Assembly (NCBI GenBank): GCA_002340305.1
Contig: DDLU01000134.1
Coordinates: forward strand, 1 to 5,413
Origin: Desulfovibrio sp. UBA2564
GTDB lineage: Bacteria; Desulfobacterota; Desulfovibrionia; Desulfovibrionales; Desulfovibrionaceae
Direction of reading: 5' to 3'
Length of the DNA: 5,413 bases
The notes beneath the pieces are model-generated. The model did no database searches and was not told the origin of the DNA. It worked only from the letters and a program-made list of their open reading frames with translations. Below, piece after piece: positions 1-3,946 of this stretch. Made by a program: the position numbers and the translations under genes. Positions within the stretch are counted from its first letter, which is position 1. Each line of letters opens with the position of its first letter.

Positions 1-26
1 GGGTTTAAGCCGCCGGAGGCATGCCT
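1..26 (-). repeat. Possible fragment of a Desulfovibrio-type intergenic element after trpB
   Basis: Read on the minus strand, the bases just after the trpB stop contain GCCTCCGGCGGC followed by TTAAACCC, running off the window edge. I recall similar GC-rich imperfect palindromes after genes in Desulfovibrio genomes, often followed by an inverted copy of the TTAAACCC-like arm that makes a terminator hairpin. Only half of such an element could be present, so the stem cannot be seen. No ribosome binding site or start for a following trpA is visible here. The identification rests on memory, not on a search. Confidence 0.3.
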
Positions 27-1238
27 TTAAGGCAAAGTCAGTTCGCCTTTGCTGATCATGTCTTCGATCTGGGCAACGTCTTTGTCGCCGCGACCGGAGA
101 GGTTGACGATGATAATTTTATCTTTGTCGAGCTGCGGTGCCAGCTTGAGTGCATGGGCCAGCGCATGGGAAGATTCCAGCGCGGGGATGATGCCTTCGGT
201 CTGGGACAGTTTGAAGAATGCGTCGGTTGCTTCTTTATCGGAAGCGTGAACGTATTCAGCGCGGCCGAGGTCCTTGAGATGGGAATGCTCGGGACCAACG
301 CTGGGGTAATCGAGACCAGCGGAAATGGAGTAAACCGGAGCAGGTTCGCCTTTTTCGTCCTTGAGCATGTAGGAGTTGAAACCGTGCATTACTCCGGGTT
401 CGCCGAGGCAGAGAGTTGCAGCGTGCTCGCCCGGTTCGAGGCTGCGCCCGGAAGGCTCAACACCGATGAGTTTTACGGATTCATCACCGATGAAATCTGC
501 GAACATACCGATAGCGTTGGAACCGCCTCCTACGCAGGCGATGCAGTAATCGGGCAAACGGCCTTCGTCTTCAAGGCACTGCTGTTTGGCTTCTTTACTG
601 ATTACGGACTGGAAGTCGCGGACCATCATGGGATAAGGATGCGGTCCTACTGCGGAACCGAGCAGATAAAAAGTGTTTTCAGCATCACCGATCCATGCGG
701 TAAGTGCTTCATCTACTGCTTCCTTAAGGGTCTTCTGACCGGATTTAGCGGCAACAACGTCTGCTCCCATCATGCGCATGCGGAAAACGTTCAGCTTCTG
801 GCGTTCCATGTCCACTTCGCCCATAACGATGGTACATTTCATGCCCATGAGTGCGCAGGTTGCTGCGGTGGCTACGCCATGCTGCCCGGCTCCGGTTTCA
901 GCGATGATCTTCTTCTTGCCCATGCGTTTTGCGAGCAGGATCTGACCGATGGTGTTGTTTACTTTGTGTGCGCCGAGATGGTTGAGGTCTTCGCGCTTGA
1001 GGTAGATTTTAGCGCCGCCGAGTTCTTCGGTAAGGTTGCCGCAAAGATAGAGCGGGGTGGGACGACCGGAGTATTTTGCCAGATAGTATTTGAACTCTTC
1101 GATGAATTCGGGGTCTTTTCTGAACTTTTCGTAGGTATCCGCCAGCTCGTTCAGGATGGGAAGAAGCTGCTCGGGAACGAACTGTCCGCCGTATTCACCA
1201 AAAAAGCCGTCTGCATTGATAGTTGCGTTATCAGTCAT
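27..1238 (-). CDS. trpB: Tryptophan synthase beta chain
   Basis: TrpB is the PLP-dependent cytoplasmic subunit that joins indole to L-serine to make L-tryptophan, normally as an alpha2-beta2 complex with TrpA. The 403-residue length is close to canonical TrpB1 proteins (about 397), without the features of the longer TrpB2 type. Visible landmarks are the N-terminal FGEYGGQFVPE block, K92 in the HLGAHKVNN motif (Schiff-base lysine, equivalent to Salmonella K87), E114 in AETGAGQHG (catalytic glutamate), the phosphate-binding GGGSN loop at 237-241, E355 in LESSHA, and S381 in NLSGRGDKD, which contacts the PLP pyridine nitrogen. All key residues are intact. The ATG at 1238 is preceded by AGGAGA at 1245-1250, six bases away. 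The gene is the first real gene after a trp leader-peptide attenuator, so its expression should respond to charged tRNA-Trp. Whether trpA follows lies outside the window. Confidence 0.98.
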   Translation of the reverse strand: MTDNATINADGFFGEYGGQFVPEQLLPILNELADTYEKFRKDPEFIEEFKYYLAKYSGRPTPLYLCGNLTEELGGAKIYLKREDLNHLGAHKVNNTIGQILLAKRMGKKKIIAETGAGQHGVATAATCALMGMKCTIVMGEVDMERQKLNVFRMRMMGADVVAAKSGQKTLKEAVDEALTAWIGDAENTFYLLGSAVGPHPYPMMVRDFQSVISKEAKQQCLEDEGRLPDYCIACVGGGSNAIGMFADFIGDESVKLIGVEPSGRSLEPGEHAATLCLGEPGVMHGFNSYMLKDEKGEPAPVYSISAGLDYPSVGPEHSHLKDLGRAEYVHASDKEATDAFFKLSQTEGIIPALESSHALAHALKLAPQLDKDKIIIVNLSGRGDKDVAQIEDMISKGELTLP

Positions 1239-1244
1239 TTTTTC

Positions 1245-1250
1245 TCTCCT
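1245..1250 (-). promoter_or_regulatory. Ribosome binding site of trpB
   Basis: The minus strand reads AGGAGA followed by six bases and the ATG of trpB. It supports the chosen start, which also matches the usual TrpB N-terminus. Confidence 0.85.
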
Positions 1251-1282
1251 GAATTTTTTCTACGACAGTGCTGTGCAGGCAT

Positions 1283-1316
1283 AAAAAAACCGCGATCAGT
1301 TTTCACTGTCGCGGTT
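1283..1316 (-). terminator. trp attenuator terminator hairpin (segments 3:4)
   Basis: On the minus strand AACCGCGA pairs perfectly with TCGCGGTT (eight base pairs). After a single bulged A, an inner CAGT/ACTG stem is capped by a GAAA tetraloop. Seven T residues follow the final G of the stem (1283-1289), the first two of which can extend the stem. This is a textbook intrinsic terminator lying between the leader-peptide stop (1371) and the trpB start (1238), so it acts before trpB and not after a gene. On the opposite strand the hairpin lacks a clean T tract. Confidence 0.92.
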
Positions 1317-1370
1317 CTATAATTATTTTATTTTGTTACCTGTTTTTTGAACGTAACCAACCGCGACGCA

Positions 1371-1424
1371 TTAGCTGCGCCACCACCAAAAATAAAGGTT
1401 AAAGTTGGAGTAAGAGACGTTCAT
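1371..1424 (-). CDS. trpL: trp leader peptide with three consecutive Trp codons
   Basis: This 17-codon open frame encodes MNVSYSNFNLYFWWWRS and ends with TAA. Three TGG codons in a row sit at positions 13-15, close to the stop, as in enterobacterial trp leader peptides (E. coli has two adjacent Trp in 14 residues). Its product has no function of its own; ribosome progress through the Trp codons reads the level of charged tRNA-Trp. The Trp codons overlap segment 1 of the attenuator, and the stop lies at the foot of segment 2, the arrangement the mechanism needs. No Shine-Dalgarno sequence lies within the usual distance. The nearest AAGGAG is about 20 bases upstream and falls inside the predicted promoter spacer, so the mRNA may be nearly leaderless. 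The frame is too short for ordinary gene finders. The call rests on the WWW run plus the downstream RNA structure. Confidence 0.9.
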   Translation of the reverse strand: MNVSYSNFNLYFWWWRS

Positions 1425-1434
1425 AATGAGAAAG

Positions 1435-1463
1435 TGTTTACCCCGCTCCTTGACGGTTGTCAA
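1435..1463 (-). promoter_or_regulatory. Candidate sigma-70 promoter for trpL-trpB
   Basis: The minus strand carries a perfect -35 TTGACA (1463-1458), a 17-base spacer and a weak -10 TAAACA (1440-1435, three of six consensus matches). The expected start near 1428 would place the leader-peptide ATG only about four bases into the transcript. The DNA upstream is A/T-rich, as expected for an UP element. The -35 box overlaps the palindrome TTGAC-GGTT-GTCAA (1450-1463, plus-strand reading), a possible operator. Confidence 0.5.
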
Positions 1464-1576
1464 CAGAGAGTATTTTGAGAAGATTATTTTATATTTATCC
1501 CGGTTAAGTCTTGGTTATTTTTAAATATAGTCCTTTTGATCAGCTTGGAAATGCGATATGTTGGAGGCAATACGCA

Positions 1577-1606
1577 TTGAACTTACTATAGGATTTAAGG
1601 GATAAA
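1577..1606 (+). promoter_or_regulatory. Weak candidate promoter for the transaldolase gene
   Basis: TTGAAC (1577-1582) and GATAAA (1601-1606) are separated by 18 bases, with four of six consensus matches in each box. This would start transcription near 1613, about 30 bases before the start codon. It is the best-placed pair in the rest of the divergent intergenic region, but such matches are common in A/T-rich DNA. Apart from the trp leader and this site I see nothing definite between 1464 and 1632. Confidence 0.3.
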
Positions 1607-1632
1607 CATCAATAAAATCAGAAGTTACTTGT

Positions 1633-1639
1633 GAGGTGA
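1633..1639 (+). promoter_or_regulatory. Ribosome binding site that decides the transaldolase start
   Basis: GAGGTGA matches the anti-Shine-Dalgarno end of 16S rRNA, with GAGG placed five bases before the ATG at 1642. The alternative GTG at 1636 lies within this site, which argues for the ATG. Confidence 0.8.
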
Positions 1640-1641
1640 GC

Positions 1642-2292
1642 ATGGAGTTTTTTCTGGATACTGCGAATCTTGATGAGATCAGACAGGCAACAGAGATGGG
1701 CCTTGTTGACGGTGTGACTACCAACCCGACCCTGCTTTCCCGCGAAGGCGGTGATTGGCGGAGCAGGATGCAGGAAATCTGCGATATGGTTAAAGGTCCG
1801 GTCAGCCTTGAGGTTGTAGGGGAAACAGCTTCGCAGATGATCAGCGAGGCTGAAGATCTGACTTCATTCGGTGATAATGTGGTGATCAAGGTTCCTTTGA
1901 CAACCGAGGGTCTGGTGGCGACCAGAATTCTTTACCGCAAGGGTGTAAAGACCAATGTGACTCTTGTTTTTTCCGCATTGCAGGCATTGCTGGCAGCAAA
2001 GGCCGGGGCAACTTATGTGAGTCCGTTTGTCGGTCGCCTGGACGGTATAGCCAATGACGGCATGGAACTGATCCGCGAAATTCGCACTATCTTTGATAAT
2101 TATGATTTCTCCACCAAGGTGCTTGTAGCCTCCATCCGCCATCCAATGCATGTGCTGGATTCTGCGCTCATCGGCGCGGATGTGGCGACTATTCCTTATA
2201 GTGTAATCAGTCAGCTTGCATCCCATCCTTTGACCGATAAGGGACTGGCAGCATTTAAAGCAGATTGGGATAACTTTACCAAGTTAAATTAG
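1642..2292 (+). CDS. Small transaldolase of the TalC/FSA family
   Basis: This 216-residue protein is a class I (Schiff-base) aldolase with a TIM-barrel fold, homologous over its full length to bacterial TalC transaldolases and to E. coli fructose-6-phosphate aldolase (about 220 residues). Landmarks are the opening FFLDTANLDEIR, GVTTNPTLL at 24-32, the Schiff-base lysine K83 in VIKVPLT, the TNVTLVFSALQALLAAKAGATYVSPFVGRLD stretch split across 104-134, ASIRHP at 163-168, and HPLTDKG near the end. E57 (in SLEVV) and F129 (in SPFVGR) stand where true transaldolases carry Glu and Phe, whereas fructose-6-phosphate aldolase carries Gln and Tyr, so transaldolase activity in the non-oxidative pentose phosphate pathway is more likely. 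The ATG at 1642 is preferred over GTG at 1636 because the latter lies inside the Shine-Dalgarno sequence GAGGTGA (1633-1639) and would add only two residues. The gene is followed directly by a terminator and is probably monocistronic. Confidence 0.95.
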   Translation: MEFFLDTANLDEIRQATEMGLVDGVTTNPTLLSREGGDWRSRMQEICDMVKGPVSLEVVGETASQMISEAEDLTSFGDNVVIKVPLTTEGLVATRILYRKGVKTNVTLVFSALQALLAAKAGATYVSPFVGRLDGIANDGMELIREIRTIFDNYDFSTKVLVASIRHPMHVLDSALIGADVATIPYSVISQLASHPLTDKGLAAFKADWDNFTKLN

Positions 2293-2316
2293 GTGGGTTG
2301 TTTTTGAAGTTTAGAC

Positions 2317-2345
2317 CGGTCCTTTTAGCTAAGGGCCGTTTTTTT
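2317..2345 (+). terminator. Intrinsic terminator after the transaldolase gene
   Basis: CGGTCCTT (2317-2324) pairs with AAGGGCCG (2331-2338) in eight pairs, one of them G-U, around the loop TTAGCT. Seven T residues follow at once (2339-2345). It begins 25 bases after the stop codon and separates this gene from the glycosyltransferase. Confidence 0.9.
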
Positions 2346-2360
2346 ATGCCGCATCCCGCA

Positions 2361-2388
2361 TTGGAATTTTCCAAAAGATTACTGTAAG
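2361..2388 (+). promoter_or_regulatory. Palindrome and weak candidate promoter before the GT9 gene
   Basis: TTGGAATTTTCCAA (2361-2374) is a perfect inverted repeat with a two-base centre. Its first half could act as a -35 box (TTGGAA) with TGTAAG (2383-2388) as a -10 box after 16 bases, four of six matches each. Transcription would then start almost at the ATG at 2397, which has no recognisable Shine-Dalgarno sequence. The preceding terminator implies that a promoter must lie somewhere in 2346-2396. Confidence 0.3.
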
Positions 2389-2396
2389 CTGCACCC

Positions 2397-3809
2397 ATGT
2401 CCAAACGCCCGATATTAGTTCTGCAAATGCAGCGTATGGGAGATTTGATTCTCTCATTTCCACTTTTTCTCTGGTTGGAGAGAGCTTATCCCGGTCATCC
2501 CGTATGGGTGGTGGCTGAGGAAAAGTTTTACCAGCCGTTAATGCCGATCAGCCCCAAGGTAATGTATTTCCCGTGGCAGGGGCTGGAGGTGTTGCGCCAG
2601 AAGAAGTATGAGCTGATTGTTAACCTGAGTATTCGCGAACAGGCGGCATCACTTGCCGGAGAATTACAAGCCGGGGCAAAGCTCGGACCGGTGGCATCCA
2701 AGGCAGGCGTTACACACATTTTGGGCAACTGGCAGCTTTACCGCGCCAGCGTAGTGGAAAACAATCGCCACAACCTTTTTCATTGGGCTGACCTTAATGC
2801 TCTGGATTGCCTCCCGCTGAGTAATTTTGTCTCAACCAGATGGCAACAGCCACGCACGCTCAATAAAGAATCAAACCGTATCGGGATTTTCCTTGGGGCT
2901 AGCGAGGAGGCTAAGCGTCCGGCAGTAAAGTTTTGGGCAGATTTATGCATGGAACTTTTGGGGCGTGGATTACGTCCTGTTCTGTTCGGCGGTCCTATGG
3001 AGCAGGGCATGGGGCAGGAAGTTTCCCGTCTTTGCAAAGGTCCTGTTCTGGATATGTCCGGTAAGCTTAATCTTGGGGAGTTGATTGCCGTTGGGCAGTC
3101 CCTGCAACTTTTCATCACCCCGGATACCGGGCCTATGCATTTGGCTGCGTGGTCCGGGCTTAAGGTTCTCAATATCTCCATGGGCAACGTCAATCCATGG
3201 GAGACAGGGCCGTATCAGACCGGACATTACGTGCTGCGTTCGACTATGAGTTGCGCTCTCGGCTGCTGGTCCTGCACCCGTGATCAGCTTTACTGCCATT
3301 CTCCGTTCACGCCCTCGCGCATTGCCGTGGCTGCTAAGCGTATGATTATTGAAGACCGTAACAGCTTGCAGAAAATGAATATGCCGGGATTGCGTATGTC
3401 TTTAACCTCCCGCAATGCGAATGGCTTGTACGGTCTGCAACAGTTGAGCGGCAGCAGGGCGCAGGCAGGGGAACTGTTAGGGCAATTCTGGCAGCAATAT
3501 TTCGGTGCGATATTCGGTCTCTGGGATGTTGCCGGAGCTGAGAATATCTGGGATGATTTTGCTGTACAGAAACCGGCTCTTGCAGCCAGGATGTCAGCCC
3601 ATCTTCCCCGGCTGGGAAAAGAGTTCAGCAAAGGGCTGGCCCGCAGTGCTCCGCTTGGGGATTCTTTTTGGAATTCGTGTCCACTTGTGCTGCGCCAATT
3701 TACAAGTTTTATTCATCTTTTTCTTCAGAATAACGATTATAACCGCCAGTCGTGGATTCGAGTTCTTTCCTACTATGAACAGCTGGCGGCAATTGCCAGC
3801 AGAAGTTGA
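2397..3809 (+). CDS. Glycosyltransferase family 9 (heptosyltransferase-like) with C-terminal extension
   Basis: The first 320 or so residues have the two-domain GT-B layout of the ADP-heptose:LPS heptosyltransferase family, cytoplasmic enzymes that build the lipopolysaccharide inner core. The N-terminal strand-loop ILVLQMQRMGDLILSFPL (6-23) matches the family signature, with D16 at the place of the WaaC catalytic aspartate. GIFLGASEEAKR (163-174) is the start of the nucleotide-sugar domain, and FITPDTGPMHLAAWSG (239-254) is the strongly conserved donor-binding motif with D243. A four-cysteine cluster (C286, C290, C293, C300) follows, recalling the Cys-rich segment of many GT9 proteins. Residues from about 330 to 470 form an extra, probably helical, Trp- and Gln-rich segment I cannot assign; the usual family length is about 330-350. 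The ATG opens right before the first beta strand, so the start is plausible despite lacking a ribosome binding site. Donor and acceptor are unknown; the adjacent fliK makes flagellar or other surface glycan work possible but unproven. Confidence 0.9.
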   Translation: MSKRPILVLQMQRMGDLILSFPLFLWLERAYPGHPVWVVAEEKFYQPLMPISPKVMYFPWQGLEVLRQKKYELIVNLSIREQAASLAGELQAGAKLGPVASKAGVTHILGNWQLYRASVVENNRHNLFHWADLNALDCLPLSNFVSTRWQQPRTLNKESNRIGIFLGASEEAKRPAVKFWADLCMELLGRGLRPVLFGGPMEQGMGQEVSRLCKGPVLDMSGKLNLGELIAVGQSLQLFITPDTGPMHLAAWSGLKVLNISMGNVNPWETGPYQTGHYVLRSTMSCALGCWSCTRDQLYCHSPFTPSRIAVAAKRMIIEDRNSLQKMNMPGLRMSLTSRNANGLYGLQQLSGSRAQAGELLGQFWQQYFGAIFGLWDVAGAENIWDDFAVQKPALAARMSAHLPRLGKEFSKGLARSAPLGDSFWNSCPLVLRQFTSFIHLFLQNNDYNRQSWIRVLSYYEQLAAIASRS

Positions 3810-3817
3810 TTTATCGT

Positions 3818-3856
3818 GAATATTTTTCCTTAAAGAGGAAGAATATTCCCTTCTTT
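3818..3856 (+). terminator. Strong hairpin after the GT9 gene, probable terminator
   Basis: GAATATTTTTCCT (3818-3830) pairs with AGGAAGAATATTC (3836-3848) in 13 pairs, one of them G-U, around the loop TAAAG. It starts eight bases after the stop codon. The following CCTTCTTT is only moderately T-rich, so termination may be partial. The hairpin is nearly symmetrical, but no gene converges from the right. Confidence 0.6.
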
Positions 3857-3871
3857 AAGAACATTTTTTAG

Positions 3872-3897
3872 TTTTAAGTGTCTGTTTTTTTAAGTGT
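3872..3897 (+). repeat. Ten-base direct repeat upstream of fliK
   Basis: TTTTAAGTGT occurs at 3872-3881 and again at 3888-3897, a 16-base step, just upstream of the candidate fliK promoter. It could be a regulator site, but T-rich DNA makes chance similarity easier. Confidence 0.4.
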
Positions 3898-3904
3898 TTC
3901 TTTT

Positions 3905-3932
3905 TTGGCACGCCTCGTGAATACGTTATGGT
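3905..3932 (+). promoter_or_regulatory. Candidate fliK promoter (sigma-54-like or sigma-70)
   Basis: TTGGCACG (3905-3912) is a perfect sigma-54 -24 element. Ten bases after its GG comes GA (3919-3920) where the -12 element needs GC, so the match is imperfect. The same DNA can be read as a sigma-70 promoter with TTGGCA (3905-3910), a 16-base spacer and TATGGT (3927-3932), but that start would fall inside the ribosome binding site. Sigma-54 control of flagellar genes is established in Desulfovibrio vulgaris, which favours the first reading. Confidence 0.4.
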
Positions 3933-3933
3933 C

Positions 3934-3939
3934 GAGGAG
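3934..3939 (+). promoter_or_regulatory. Ribosome binding site of fliK
   Basis: GAGGAG lies seven bases before the ATG at 3947 and fixes that start for a frame that stays open to the window edge. Confidence 0.85.
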
Positions 3940-3946
3940 TCAGAAA

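Larger units (their letters stand above)
1283..1429 (-). promoter_or_regulatory. Tryptophan-responsive leader-peptide transcription attenuator of trpB
   Basis: All elements of ribosome-mediated attenuation are present in order on the minus strand. Segment 1 (GTGGCGC, 1377-1383) overlaps the last Trp codons of the leader peptide. It can pair with segment 2 (GCGTCGC, 1363-1369) in seven pairs including two G-U wobbles. Segment 2 also holds GTCGCGGTT (1359-1367), the exact nine-base complement of AACCGCGAC in segment 3 (1308-1316). Segment 3 alternatively pairs with segment 4 to form the terminator. A ribosome stalled at the Trp codons would cover segment 1, free segment 2 to pair with segment 3, and allow readthrough into trpB. 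With ample Trp-tRNA the ribosome reaches the stop codon and masks segment 2, and the terminator forms. The architecture is read directly from the sequence; the response to tryptophan is inferred from known trp, his and leu attenuators. Confidence 0.9.

Noticed and set aside
1283..1316. Reading the 1288-1316 hairpin as a plus-strand terminator
   Set aside because: The plus-strand side lacks a T run right after the stem and no plus-strand gene ends there. The clean T tract is on the minus-strand side.
21..1322. A 433-codon open frame on the plus strand, opposite trpB
   Set aside because: It is the antisense shadow of a well-supported trpB and also crosses the trpB leader terminator. It has no ribosome binding site, and its Cys/Phe/Gly-rich translation matches nothing I recognise.
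1426..1524. A 32-codon plus-strand frame starting at ATG 1426 in the divergent intergenic region
   Set aside because: The nearest GGAG is 15 bases from the ATG, too far. The frame lies over the trpL promoter and has no recognisable motif.
1550..1578. Inverted repeat AATGCG ... CGCATT upstream of the transaldolase gene
   Set aside because: Six-base arms 17 bases apart are expected by chance at this frequency, and there is no U tract or other support for a regulatory role.
1636..1641. GTG at 1636 as the transaldolase start
   Set aside because: It lies inside the Shine-Dalgarno sequence, and the family N-terminus begins at the ATG at 1642.
1521..1889. Minus-strand frame overlapping the 5' half of the transaldolase gene
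   Set aside because: It is antisense to a clear coding region, with no domain signature or start signal.
1864..2226. Minus-strand frame overlapping the 3' half of the transaldolase gene
   Set aside because: Antisense shadow, same reasoning; His- and Cys-rich translation without a family resemblance.
2780..3631. Several minus-strand frames within the glycosyltransferase gene
   Set aside because: All are opposite a strong GT9 coding frame with intact motifs and show no independent evidence.
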